From Flavimaricola marinus (GTDB lineage: Bacteria > Pseudomonadota > Alphaproteobacteria > Rhodobacterales > Rhodobacteraceae), in assembly GCF_900184895.1 (NCBI RefSeq), contig NZ_FXZK01000012.1, positions 1 to 64,000 on the forward strand: DNA of 64,000 nt, in the 5' to 3' direction. The number at the start of each line of letters is the position of its first letter. Position 1 is the stretch's first letter. This document shows, piece after piece, positions 52,608-61,198 of the stretch. Made by a program: the position numbers and the translations under genes. A model generated the notes under the pieces. That model ran no database searches. It saw only the letters and a list, made by a program, of their open reading frames with translations, and was not told the DNA's origin.

Positions 52608-53630
52608 TCAAAGGTCCGAAGCGTACATCATGCACTGCTCGGGTGCTTCCAGCGCGTTGACCGCATCCCACTGAATCTCGCGGCTTTCACCGTCGTAGCT
52701 GTAGTAGGACGACACCTCGCCGAGAGTGAGCGCCGTCGTCGGGCTAATAACATATTCGGGCACCTCTTCGCCGTTGAACAGAGCGACAGCCGTGTCGATG
52801 GCCGTGAAGCCGATCTTCTCGGGGAACATCGCGGCCTCAAGCTGATAAGGCCCTTCTGTCTGCATCTCGTTGAGGAACGCTAGCCCTTCAGCGCCGGTGC
52901 CGACGACCATTAGATCATCCTCGGGCAGACCAGCCGCGCGCCATGCCTGCAGCGCGCCAAGCGCAGAGGAGTCGTTAATGCCGTAGATCACGTCGATATC
53001 GGAATCCGCAGCAAGTGCCGCTGCCGACACTTCCTGCGAGCGATCCGGGTTGCCGCCACCGTCGAGGTCATGGACCATCTCGGCAGAAGGGATGACAGTC
53101 TGCAGACCATCCATGAAACCCCGGCTGCGCAGGATCGTCGCAGACAGTAGCGGCAGGCCGACGTTCATTACCCGAATGCCTTCGGCATCCGCACCAAGTG
53201 CTTCGCCAGCGGCGACACCGGCGAGATACCCTGTGTCATAGTCACAGATTGCCACGACGGTCTGCATGCCCGGCGCGGGGTTGCCCTCGAGCACGATCGG
53301 CACACCGTCAGCACGAGCGCGGCGCAGGATCGGCACAACGCCTTCTTCGTTTACCGGCGTCATGATGATCACGTCCATCTCCCGCGCCATGAAATCCTCG
53401 GCGGCGGCGACCTGGCGGGCCATATCGAGGTTGGCGTCGATCACTTCGACGGTATGGCCCAGCTGTTCGGCGCGCTGTTCCATGCCGAGGATGACGTTCT
53501 GATACCACTCGTGGGTGGCGTAGTTGACAATATAGCCGATCCGCAGCCCCTCGCCGTCCTGCGCCAGCGCAGTCGTTCCTGAAAGAGCCGCTGCTATCGC
53601 AACCGCCGATAGAACATGTGTCGATTTCAT
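52608..53630 (-). CDS. sugar ABC transporter substrate-binding protein
   Basis: A 340-residue RbsB-type periplasmic binding protein. The signal peptide is MKSTHVLSAVAIAAALSGTTALA, then QDGEGLRIGYIVNYATHEWY. Pocket landmarks are VIIMTPVNEEGVVPIL and VIYGINDSSALGALQAWRAAG. The ATG at 53630 has an AGGAGAAT ribosome site. It delivers its ligand to the two permeases encoded downstream. Ligand unknown; the pathway genes suggest a sugar, sugar acid or lactone. Confidence 0.92.
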   Translation of the reverse strand: MKSTHVLSAVAIAAALSGTTALAQDGEGLRIGYIVNYATHEWYQNVILGMEQRAEQLGHTVEVIDANLDMARQVAAAEDFMAREMDVIIMTPVNEEGVVPILRRARADGVPIVLEGNPAPGMQTVVAICDYDTGYLAGVAAGEALGADAEGIRVMNVGLPLLSATILRSRGFMDGLQTVIPSAEMVHDLDGGGNPDRSQEVSAAALAADSDIDVIYGINDSSALGALQAWRAAGLPEDDLMVVGTGAEGLAFLNEMQTEGPYQLEAAMFPEKIGFTAIDTAVALFNGEEVPEYVISPTTALTLGEVSSYYSYDGESREIQWDAVNALEAPEQCMMYASDL

Positions 53631-53678
53631 TTTGATTCTCCTCCTGAATTTGTCGAAATCCCGATTGCCCTCCTGCAA

Positions 53679-54827
53679 TCAGGCCGAGATTGTCACCCTT
53701 TTTGCATTGTCTGCACGAAGGGCGTCGTAGGTCGTCGTCTGCCAAGACCAGAACGCTTCATGCGTGATCTCGCCGGTGACGGCTTTGGTAATTTCGTGGG
53801 TCGCATCGTGAAAGAACGGGACGAAGCCGGGGATATTGGGCCTCAGGAAGGCCGCATCCATCGCAGGCAGACATCCCGACAGGAACCCGTTCGTCGCCGC
53901 ATCCGCCTCGCGCGAGACCCAGGCGGACCGCATCCCGGGTTGCCCCCCCTTGCGCACGTAGTCACCGGCCTGAAAGGCCGGGTCGACCAGACGTAGCGCT
54001 TGTGCCACCGCCGCTTCGGGATTCTTACTCTGCGCGCTTACCGCGATGCCGGCGCCACCCAAGAGACCCCGCGCCTGCAGCCCGGCGGCGGCCCGTGGAA
54101 CGGACGCGAAGCGCAGCTGCCTTTCCGATGCCGTGGCGTAGTTTACATAGTTGAAGGCAAATGGCGTGTAGACGATATCGTCGCTCGCCGACATGTAATC
54201 GAACAGCTGAATAGGGTTCCACGTCATCGAACTGGGATGGGCGACCTCGGCAAGTCGCCGCATAAGCTCAACCACTTGCAAGCTGATCTCGCGCGACAAG
54301 AACGGCCCGTCGTCCTGACCCGGCGCAGCACCGAGGCTCGCGGCAATCGTCACGTAGCTGCACATCAGATCAGTAGGCTTTGCCGCCCACCCGACCCATT
54401 TACTCTTGGCTTTCGCTTCAATGCCGAGAGACACGACATCATCGAGCGTATCTGGAACATCCGCATTAATCTCGGCCAACAAATCCGGTCGCCAAGCCGC
54501 AGTCACCGCCGCCGCATCAATCGGCAGCGCGTAGAGCCCGCCCTCAAAGAAATAAGATTTGTAGGACTGGCCGACCTGATTGTTCTCGAGCATCTCGATA
54601 TCCTCAGCCGACAAATACGGCAGCAGGTCCAGCATCAGACCGTCCCGCGCGATGTCTCCGGTGAACGGATGGTCGTAGATGATCAGATCGTTCTCGGGAG
54701 TGAACTCGGACAGGTCCCCCTCCCCGAAACTGTAAAGTGACCGGCGCGACCACTGCACGACCGGGTCATCCACGAGCGGCCCCCAGCATCGCCGATGATC
54801 CCACGCTACTCCACAAAGCTCTGTCAT
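53679..54827 (-). CDS. solute-binding-protein-like protein without a signal peptide
   Basis: A 382-residue protein of the family 1 extracellular solute-binding fold. It starts MTELCGVAWDHRRCWGPLVDD and contains LIIYDHPFTGDIARDG, GLYALPIDAAAVTAAWRPDLL and VYTPFAFNYVNYA, as in carbohydrate-binding proteins. No hydrophobic export signal precedes the domain, even if the frame is extended upstream to 54986. It may therefore act in the cytoplasm as a sensor or chaperone-like binder. It is the first gene of the ten-gene operon that encodes a separate, exported binding protein. I recall similar proteins next to CaiB-type genes elsewhere. Function open. Confidence 0.75.
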   Translation of the reverse strand: MTELCGVAWDHRRCWGPLVDDPVVQWSRRSLYSFGEGDLSEFTPENDLIIYDHPFTGDIARDGLMLDLLPYLSAEDIEMLENNQVGQSYKSYFFEGGLYALPIDAAAVTAAWRPDLLAEINADVPDTLDDVVSLGIEAKAKSKWVGWAAKPTDLMCSYVTIAASLGAAPGQDDGPFLSREISLQVVELMRRLAEVAHPSSMTWNPIQLFDYMSASDDIVYTPFAFNYVNYATASERQLRFASVPRAAAGLQARGLLGGAGIAVSAQSKNPEAAVAQALRLVDPAFQAGDYVRKGGQPGMRSAWVSREADAATNGFLSGCLPAMDAAFLRPNIPGFVPFFHDATHEITKAVTGEITHEAFWSWQTTTYDALRADNAKRVTISA

Positions 54828-55198
54828 AATCGAATCGTCTCCTTTCGAGAAAGATAGCCATATTTGGCGTATGCGCAAAGTATTTTTTATTATTGAAATC
54901 TTGCGAAATCCGAGAGTACGCCGATAGCGTCGCAGTTCCGAAATATTTTCATGCGGCCAGTCCTGTTCCGGCACCGAAGACGGCAATTATCGACGCGGCA
55001 AATTTCAGACCAATGGGTTGCCGTTCCTCGACAACGCCCCGTCCTTCCCAAGTTCTCCGACTTGGTAGATGACCGGCCGCAAAGGCGAAGAAACCTGGCT
55101 TTCGTGAAGACATCCACCAGACGATCTGTCGTCGCGTGAAACTCAATACGGCGTCAAAGCAACTCACGGGAAAAGCGCCCGACTGAGGTCACCAAAAC
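54828..55198. other. 371-base intergenic region with promoter of the ABC/CoA-transferase operon
   Basis: No convincing gene. The left part (54840-54915) is strikingly AT-rich against its surroundings, contains the IclR-type motif at 54875-54899 and must hold the promoter for the operon reading left from 54827. The right part receives transcription from the TRAP/RraA operon, whose last stop is at 55199; I see no clear terminator there. Short frames in this stretch are judged accidental. Confidence 0.6.
54875..54899. promoter_or_regulatory. candidate IclR-regulator site before the ABC/CoA-transferase operon
   Basis: GCAAAGTATTTTTTATTATT followed by GAAAT, about 50 bases upstream of the first gene. 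It matches 42316-42340 at about 20 of 25 positions and the 42298 copy over its first 11 bases. Confidence 0.5.
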
Positions 55199-55906
55199 TT
55201 ACATCACGCCGAACTTCTCGAAGGCTTCGACAGTCCCCATCCCGCCCGCCAGAGCTTTCCTGACGGCGCTCTCGGTGCGTACCTTCTCCAAAGCGCGCCG
55301 GATGACTTCCGCCTCGCGGTCGCGAGGAACGATGACGATTCCATCGCAATCGGCAAAGACGATGTCGCCGGGACGCACGTCCACACCGCCGATCCGCAAC
55401 GGCACGTTATAGTCGAGCACTTTGCCGCGCGGCCCCTGATCCTGCGCGTAGCACCCGCGCGAGGCTACCGGCAGACCGATTTCCAGAATCTCATTGCTGT
55501 CGCGGACATAGCCGTCGAGCACGGCCCCTGCCGCCTTGAGGTAATGCGCCCGCGTTGACATCAGCCCGCCCCACAGCGCAAAATCCGGCGAAGCCCCGGT
55601 GCATATGTAAACGTCGTCCTGCGTCAGACTATCGAGCGCCTCGAACATCAGACCAAAAGGTTTTGCCATCAGTGGGTTTGCGCTGTTATCGATCCTTTCG
55701 GCGAAAACGTCTGCTTCAAGCACAGTCACCGCCCTGCCCGCGATGATCATGCCGCGGTCCAGCACGCGAAGATAAGGTGGAAGGAATTGCTTCTGCAGGC
55801 CGATCTTGTCCATGACATCGCCGATGACGGCGGTGAACAATTCCCGCCGCATCAAATCGAAGAGATCGGCATCAGTGGTCCATTCAGCAACAGGCTCTTG
55901 GGTCAT
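55199..55906 (-). CDS. RraA/HMG-aldolase-family protein
   Basis: A 235-residue protein of the RraA-like family, which includes 4-hydroxy-4-methyl-2-oxoglutarate and oxaloacetate-type pyruvate aldolases. Landmarks are ADVFAERIDNSANPLM, LWGGLMSTRAHYLKAAGAVLDG, GYVRDSNEI and VRPGDIVFADCDGIVIVP; the YVRD and DCDG residues are those that bind metal and pyruvate in the aldolases. It is the last gene of the TRAP operon, so a sugar-acid-derived 4-hydroxy-2-oxo acid is a plausible substrate. The RNase E-inhibitor role of E. coli RraA is unlikely here. Confidence 0.85.
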   Translation of the reverse strand: MTQEPVAEWTTDADLFDLMRRELFTAVIGDVMDKIGLQKQFLPPYLRVLDRGMIIAGRAVTVLEADVFAERIDNSANPLMAKPFGLMFEALDSLTQDDVYICTGASPDFALWGGLMSTRAHYLKAAGAVLDGYVRDSNEILEIGLPVASRGCYAQDQGPRGKVLDYNVPLRIGGVDVRPGDIVFADCDGIVIVPRDREAEVIRRALEKVRTESAVRKALAGGMGTVEAFEKFGVM

Positions 55907-55952
55907 TGGACATTCCTTGCGTTAGAAGATGTTCGAGCTGAGGTCTCGCCGG

Positions 55953-57230
55953 TCAACCGCTCCCGCCTAGAAGCGTCGAGACTGCGGGCACGAAAATGAG
56001 GATCAGCGCGACGAGCAAAAAGACCAAAAGAAACGGAATGATCGCCTTGCTGAACTGTCCGATGGACACGCCAGTGATGGCGCATGTCGTAAACATCACT
56101 GTTCCGACAGGTGGGGTGATGCCACCCATATGAATCATGAAGACGAATACGATCCCAAAATGGACTGGGCTCACCCCGAGTGCCTCGGCCACGGGCATCA
56201 GCATCGGCGCCAGAACCAGGATGAGCGCTGTGCCCTCGATGAAGATTCCCGCAACAAGAAGCAGCAAGGACAGCAGGATCAGCATCACTGTCCGGTCATC
56301 CGTGACAGACAAAAGGCTTTCCCCGATTGCTTGCGGCACATGGTTGAACGTCAAAACCCAAGTCAGTGTCGCAGAAGCAGCGAGGATCAAGATAATCGCA
56401 GCGCTTGTCACGATTGTGGAACGCAGCGCTTCGACCAATTCGCCTAGGCTGGTCTCGCGGTAGAAAACAAGAAAGACCAGCGTGTAGGCGACGGCCAGTC
56501 CGCCCGCCTCCGACGGCGTGAAGACGCCGCCGCGAATTCCGACGATGATGAGAACGGGCATCAGGATCGCAGGAAGCGAATGAAGAAACGCGACACCAAG
56601 TGGCACGTCGTCCTCTATTGTCTCCCGCGCCGGGTCCCAGCCATTTCGGCGGCATTGGAAATGCACGAGCACCAAGAGCGCCGACGCCAATAGAAACCCC
56701 GGCAGGATTGCGGCGGCGAAAAGCGCGCCGATTGATGTGTCGGTGACAAACCCGAACAGGATGAGCCCGATGCCGGGCGGAATGAGTGGCGCTATCAGTG
56801 CAGATGAGGCCGTCACAGCCGCCGAAAACGCCGCCGGATAGCCGTTGCGTATCATCTGCGGCACGAGGATTTTTGACTGCATGGCTGCGTCGCCATTTGC
56901 AGAGCCCGACATGCCCGATAGCAGTGTCGAAAGCACGACGTTGGTCTTGGCGAGGCCACCCGAATAGTTTCGCGTGAGCGCCAGAGCAAAGCGCGTTACC
57001 CGGTGCGATATGCCCGAGATGTTCATCAATTCGCCTGTCAGGATAAAGAGCGGCACCGCCAGGAGCGGAAAGCTCTGCGTCCCCATGACCAGACGCTGCG
57101 CCGCGACGACGTCGAGGATAGCGGGGTCGGCCACGACCCATGCGGCGATGATCGCCAGAAAGATCAGCGCGACCGGGACTCCCGCCAGTGCGAGGATGAC
57201 AAACAGCCCTGCGGAGATCCAGCCCATCAC
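55953..57230 (-). CDS. TRAP transporter large permease (DctM type)
   Basis: A 425-residue integral membrane protein with about 12 hydrophobic segments, the ion-coupled channel of a TRAP importer. Family landmarks are FPLLAVPLFILTGELMNISG, SGSANGDAAMQSKILVPQMI and LIPPGIGLILFG, and the later HMGGITPPVGTVMFTTCA. It overlaps the small permease gene by four bases. TRAP systems usually import organic or sugar acids with sodium, which fits the acid-metabolising genes around it. Confidence 0.93.
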   Translation of the reverse strand: MMGWISAGLFVILALAGVPVALIFLAIIAAWVVADPAILDVVAAQRLVMGTQSFPLLAVPLFILTGELMNISGISHRVTRFALALTRNYSGGLAKTNVVLSTLLSGMSGSANGDAAMQSKILVPQMIRNGYPAAFSAAVTASSALIAPLIPPGIGLILFGFVTDTSIGALFAAAILPGFLLASALLVLVHFQCRRNGWDPARETIEDDVPLGVAFLHSLPAILMPVLIIVGIRGGVFTPSEAGGLAVAYTLVFLVFYRETSLGELVEALRSTIVTSAAIILILAASATLTWVLTFNHVPQAIGESLLSVTDDRTVMLILLSLLLLVAGIFIEGTALILVLAPMLMPVAEALGVSPVHFGIVFVFMIHMGGITPPVGTVMFTTCAITGVSIGQFSKAIIPFLLVFLLVALILIFVPAVSTLLGGSG

Positions 57231-57757
57231 TTGCTGTCCTTGAATAGGGTTGCGTGGCCGGTTTGCGGTGCGGCCAAGGCCCGTGGAGCGCCCCCGCGTT
57301 TGCTAAAGGCAATGAGCAGCTTGAGGAAATATTCGATCGACAGCAGCCCAAAGCCGATCGGAAGGCTGGCGTAGAGCCACCCTATGGAGATGCGCATGGA
57401 GGGAATGACCATGACCGCTCGCCCGAGCAGCTTTACCCCGAACCACAGCGTCCCGAGCGAAATCGCCAGCAAGGCGGTCAGACGCACGATCTCGATCGCG
57501 CGTCCGGTGCGCGGCCCGACGAAATCCTCGGGCCTGATGATCGAAAGATGCGCGCCCTTGTGCTCGGCCAGCGACAGCCCCAGAAAGACTGTCCATGCAA
57601 ACAGAAGCGTTGACAGATCGTATGAATAGACCAGCGGCTGCCCGATCGCATAGCGCATGACGACCGCCAGAATGACCAATGCTACCAGAAAGATCAGTAA
57701 CAGCGCCGCAACGAAGAAGGTGGCCCTATTGATCCAGTCGGAGATCGTTCCGATCAT
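57227..57757 (-). CDS. TRAP transporter small permease (DctQ type)
   Basis: A 176-residue protein with four membrane segments and the family core VVMRYAIGQPLVYSYDLST, LFAWTVFLGLSLAEHKGAH and SIGWLYASLPIGFG. It bridges the binding protein and the large permease. A strong hairpin lies between it and the DctP gene upstream. Confidence 0.9.
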   Translation of the reverse strand: MIGTISDWINRATFFVAALLLIFLVALVILAVVMRYAIGQPLVYSYDLSTLLFAWTVFLGLSLAEHKGAHLSIIRPEDFVGPRTGRAIEIVRLTALLAISLGTLWFGVKLLGRAVMVIPSMRISIGWLYASLPIGFGLLSIEYFLKLLIAFSKRGGAPRALAAPQTGHATLFKDSK

Positions 57758-57781
57758 GCGCGTCCCTCCTCGAACCTAGGC

Positions 57782-57816
57782 GTCGCGCGCCGCTACGCCA
57801 AGCGGCGGCGCGCGAC
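57782..57816 (-). other. strong intercistronic stem-loop after the TRAP binding-protein gene
   Basis: GTCGCGCGCCGC and GCGGCGCGCGAC pair perfectly over 12 bp with an 11-base loop, in the 77-base gap between the DctP stop and the DctQ start. Same placement as the hairpins after the three ABC binding-protein genes. Confidence 0.72.
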
Positions 57817-57834
57817 CGACAGACCTGCGGTCAA

Positions 57835-58812
57835 TCAGCCGTCGATGGCAGCGCGGGCGCGCTCGAACAGGCCTTCGGACCAGTTCGGGAAGGAGTCCGC
57901 GATACCCGCGGCCCGGGCCGAGAATGCCGCGCGGTCGATGTCGGAGATGATCGTCATGCCGTTGGCACGCAGCTCTTCGATACCGGCCTCGTAGCCCCCC
58001 AGGGCCGCAGCGGTCATCTCGTCGCAGGCGACTTGCGCTTCCTCAAGGACGATGGCTTGCTGGTCTTCAGCCAGACCGTTGAACGTCGATGCCGCGATTA
58101 TGATGGGCGAGATATCGAGGATGTGGTTGGTCTGGATCAGATAGCGGGCGCTTTCGTAATGGCGCTGGTCCAGAATGGCCGCCGGCGGGGCCTCTGCCGC
58201 GTCGATCACGCCCTGGGCAAGCGCGGAATAGACATCCGGCCATGGCATCGGCGTGGGCGCTGCCCCGAAAACCTGCTTGACGAGCTCGGTGTACATGGTG
58301 ACCGGCTGAACCCGGACCGACAGGCCCGCCATATCCTCGGGAGCGTGGACTTCGGTTTCGCGCGTGTAAAGGTCGCGAATGCCGAAGGCGAAATAGCACA
58401 TCACCTTGATGTTCGCCTCTGCCTCCGCCCGCGCCTCGAGTTCTGCGATCACGTCGCTATCCAGAAGGCGCTGCGCGTCCTCCATCCCGTCGTACATGAA
58501 GGGAAAGGCGATGATGTCGAAGTCGGGAACGAAGTTTGCGATGCTGCCCGGTCCGACCTGGCTTGCCATGTCGCTGCCCAGTGCGATCTGCTCGACGACC
58601 TGCGAGGTCTCACCAAGCTGGCCCGAGGGGAACATCTCGAACACCACTTCGCCGTCGGTGCGTGTCGAAATGGCCTCTGCCATGCTGCTGATCGCCGTGT
58701 TCACGAAGTGTGTGGGCGAATTCATGTGGCCGAAGCGGATCGTTGTTTCCGCCTGCGCAGCCCCCGCCATGGCGGCGACACCGGCGACAGTAAGGTTCAG
58801 AATCGTTTTCAT
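57835..58812 (-). CDS. TRAP transporter substrate-binding protein (DctP type)
   Basis: A 325-residue exported binding protein. The signal peptide is MKTILNLTVAGVAAMAGAAQA, then ETTIRFGHMNSPTHFVN. The family signature is FEMFPSGQLGETSQVVEQI, and the carboxylate-binding arginine is expected in GLSVRVQPVTMYTELVKQ. It opens the operon DctP-DctQ-DctM-RraA. Ligands of this family are mostly carboxylates or sugar acids. Confidence 0.93.
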   Translation of the reverse strand: MKTILNLTVAGVAAMAGAAQAETTIRFGHMNSPTHFVNTAISSMAEAISTRTDGEVVFEMFPSGQLGETSQVVEQIALGSDMASQVGPGSIANFVPDFDIIAFPFMYDGMEDAQRLLDSDVIAELEARAEAEANIKVMCYFAFGIRDLYTRETEVHAPEDMAGLSVRVQPVTMYTELVKQVFGAAPTPMPWPDVYSALAQGVIDAAEAPPAAILDQRHYESARYLIQTNHILDISPIIIAASTFNGLAEDQQAIVLEEAQVACDEMTAAALGGYEAGIEELRANGMTIISDIDRAAFSARAAGIADSFPNWSEGLFERARAAIDG

Positions 58813-58836
58813 TGTATCCTCCCTGATATTTCACAA

Positions 58837-58861
58837 TTCAAAAACCTTTTTCATTTTTAAG
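58837..58861. promoter_or_regulatory. weak match to the IclR-type motif before the TRAP operon
   Basis: TTCAAAAACCTTTTTCATTT followed by TTAAG lies about 25 bases upstream of the DctP start. It resembles the motifs at 42316 and 54875 (CAAAA, C/A, T-run, ATT) but less closely than those resemble each other. Confidence 0.3.
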
Positions 58862-58961
58862 TCAAGCGGCATTATCCGCCAAGTTTAGAAATGGGCAGCT
58901 GCCTAGGGAGACACGGCGCAGGTCACACGACGCACCCTGCCGGTCGCTTGACACTTCGGTC

Positions 58962-59880
58962 GGGCCTTGTTGCACAAAGCGGCTGCTGACGGGACCTCCC
59001 CCTTCCCCAGACACACTTAGCCCACGGCCTTTGTGACGGGTATTCCGAGTGCGGTATATCCGTTCATGATAGCAATGCGGACCTGGACCTCGGCCACCTG
59101 GCGGTCAAAGTCTCGCGCCATGAGGCGCTGCCCCAGCAGCTTCATGCAGTCTATCTTTGTCTCCGCCCGGCTTCGGCGGTGGTATCCACTCCAGTCTCGC
59201 CAGATCGTCCGCCCCAGGGATTTCGACGCTCGAAGAGCTTCGTTACGTGCCACCGCACCGGCCGTGGTCGGCTTCCAGGGTTTGGCATTCTTGCGGGGCG
59301 GAATGACGGCGTGGGCGCCTCTATCCGCAATGGCATCGTGGCAATTGCGCGTGTCGTAGGCGCCATCTACGGTCACGCTGCCGATCTCCTGCTCAGGTGC
59401 GATCTGGCTGAGCAAATCGGGCAGCACTGGCGCGTCGCCGATGTGGTTCCCGGTGACCTCGACCGCCCGGATCTCGCGCACGCTCATCCCCCGCGCATAC
59501 ATCGAGATCACCTTGTCATCGAAATCAGGAAATCGCCGCTGATACTTCGCGATCAGCTTCGGGTCGAACGTGCCGTTTCGGTCCCGAGGAAAGTCCAGCG
59601 TCACCTTCGACGTGCCGGTCAGCATCGTCTTTCGGAACTTGCCGTTGCGGTGATTGCCGACGCTGCGGCCGGCGTCGCCGACAAGATGCTCATCCAGCTC
59701 AGTGTTCAGTAGCCGCTCCGACAGCGCCTTCTTCAGCTCATCGACCAGCCCGTTCTTCGCAAACAACTCTTGCGGGTCGCGGCCAGCCAGAAGCTAGTCC
59801 AGTAGGTCCTTCTCGATCGCCATGTGATGCTCCTCTTAATTCCATTATCATGGCCCCGCACACGGGATTCCTGACAGTCC
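58962..59880 (-). mobile_element. IS5/IS256 chimeric insertion-sequence remnant
   Basis: The left boundary carries an IS5-type terminal repeat (GGGCCTTGTTGCACAAA, 58962-58978). The right boundary (59851-59880) read inward is GGACTGTCAGGAATCCCGTG followed by TGCGGGGCCA, which is an IS256-type end. So two different IS families are joined, each keeping its outer end. The junction falls inside the transposase frame near 59466. Confidence 0.75.
59017..59823 (-). pseudogene. chimeric IS256 (N-terminal) / IS5 (C-terminal) transposase with an in-frame stop
   Basis: From ATG 59823 the frame reads MAIEKDLLD, then a TAG stop, then LLAGRDPQELFAKNGLVDE and onward to 59017. Up to about residue 100 after the stop (ending MSVREIR) it is the N-terminus of an IS256-family transposase (ISMYARGMSVREI). 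From AVEVTGNHIGDAPVLPDLL on it is the C-terminal half of an IS5-family transposase (SVTVDGAYDTRNCHDAI, GYHRRSRAETKIDCMKLLGQ). The switch is at about 59466. With half of each catalytic core missing and a nonsense codon, it cannot be functional. Confidence 0.85.
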
Positions 59881-59899
59881 CATGGTTTTCAGCTCCGAA

Positions 59900-60352
59900 C
59901 GCACCAGCTCTTCTAAGCCCTTCCCGCCGCAGGCAGTGCATCGACCATGTGCGCCAGACCCTCAGCGTTTCCGAGCGCCGGGTTTGCCGCACATTGGGTC
60001 AGCATCGCTCTACGCAGCGCAAGGTGCCCTGTGGTCTGCCGGACGAAGCCCGGCTGACCGAGGACATCATCGCGCTGGCCGAAGAGTATGGGCGCTATGG
60101 ATACCGCATGATTACGGGGATGCTGAAGTACAGCGGGTGGCCATAACCTACCAGCAGCCCTTCTTCTTGACGTGCTATGACGCGGAGTTCATTGCCAAGA
60201 GAGTGCGGGCCTGGATCGGGGCCGTTGGCGCAAAGACGGCCTTCATCGCGCCGGTATCACCGTGGGGAAACGGTTATTGCGAAAGCTTAAATGCCGGCTT
60301 CCGGGATGAACTGCTGAACGGCGAAATCTTCACCACGCTGCGCGAAGCCCAG
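59900..60352 (+). pseudogene. IS3-family OrfB remnant with internal deletion
   Basis: A second, degraded relative of the IS3 element at 33042. It starts near the end of orfA, runs through VSERRVCRTLGQHRSTQRK and YGRYGYRMITGMLKYSGW, then loses about 90 codons of OrfB and resumes in another frame with AEFIAKRVRAWIGAVGAKTA and LNAGFRDELLNGEIFTTLRE. It is cut on the left by the IS256-type end and on the right, after LREAQ, by the left end of the Tn7-like transposon at 60353. The 3' remainder is not found beyond that transposon. Confidence 0.85.
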
Positions 60353-60360
60353 TGTCGCGT

Positions 60361-60419
60361 TGCCTTTAAATCTGAGACACGGCGCGTTTCCCGGCTTTTC
60401 TTGCCTTTAAATATGAGAT
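60361..60419. repeat. left-end transposase-binding-type repeats
   Basis: Two copies of the motif, at 60361-60378 (TGCCTTTAAATCTGAGAC) and 60401-60419 (TTGCCTTTAAATATGAGAT), about 40 bases apart. The inner copy overlaps the 3' end of the tniQ gene and encodes its last residues (SHI). Confidence 0.8.
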
Positions 60420-61198
60420 GAGATGGCTGAGACGTCGGCCCGTAGTCGCATTCGCTGAGCTATCTGGTCGACGATTGCAAGCAGCCGGGGCTCCTTTTCG
60501 TAGGCGCGCAGCAGTGCAATTCGTGCGTAGACGTCGATGTCCACGCTGCACAACGCTGCCTTTACCAGTGGACGTGATTGGCCGGAGGCAATGGCTGCCA
60601 GGCAGAACAGCCTTATGTTGGGTTTGGGCCTTTGAAGCGCGAAGAACGGATCTCCACGTAAGGCTTTCAATCCCATCGCGAAGGTGACCGCTCGCATTGA
60701 TCGGCGTAGTTGACGCGCGCTGCCAGACATCGCGACGCGCTCCAACACCGCTGCCCCATGTCGGGCACGCTCAATCAGCTTTTCGGAGACAGCTGCGCCC
60801 TTCTGCCTGTCTGCCTTGGGAAGAAGCCGGTCACCACACATCTGGCAGTCGAACGCCCAAGCCCTACGCCAGTGCCTGAGCTCAAGGCCGCCATCAGCGC
60901 AGTTTGGGCAAGCTTGAAACGGCACCTGTGCGGTTAACCGCATCTCTGCCTCCGGCATCGCCGCGAAAGTCATGGATTGCACGAACGCGGGGTCGATACG
61001 CGCCGCAGCAGAAATCCTATCCGCAGCCAGCATGTCGATATCATGATCGAGGGCTGCGGCATATTTTCCGTCGATACCGATATGGTTGAGGAGATCTGCC
61101 ACCTCGCAATGATTGGAAGCGGCCAGTCGCGACAACCAACCAGAAAGCAACTCGTCCGGCACCGGCGCCACCGATTTGGGCAGTGGGCGACACTTCAC
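60407..61198 (-). CDS. tniQ: TniQ-family transposition protein
   Basis: A 263-residue TniQ-type target-selection adaptor. It has an N-terminal LPKSVAPVPDELLSGWLSRLA motif (typical TniQ start: P-x-P-x-E-x-x-x-S-W-L), then a zinc-binding region FQACPNCADGGLELRHWRR and FDCQMCGDRLLP (two CxxC pairs). I chose the GTG at 61198, whose GTGA overlaps the TGA of tniB; the ATG at 61258 lies well inside tniB. The C-terminal residues are encoded by the inner terminal repeat. In Tn7-like systems TniQ links target recognition to the ATPase. Confidence 0.85.
   Translation of the reverse strand: MKCRPLPKSVAPVPDELLSGWLSRLAASNHCEVADLLNHIGIDGKYAAALDHDIDMLAADRISAAARIDPAFVQSMTFAAMPEAEMRLTAQVPFQACPNCADGGLELRHWRRAWAFDCQMCGDRLLPKADRQKGAAVSEKLIERARHGAAVLERVAMSGSARQLRRSMRAVTFAMGLKALRGDPFFALQRPKPNIRLFCLAAIASGQSRPLVKAALCSVDIDVYARIALLRAYEKEPRLLAIVDQIAQRMRLRADVSAISSHI

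Noticed and set aside
55199-55906. Ribonuclease E inhibitor RraA
   Set aside because: The fold is shared, but location in a TRAP catabolic operon and aldolase-type residues favour a pyruvate-aldolase role.
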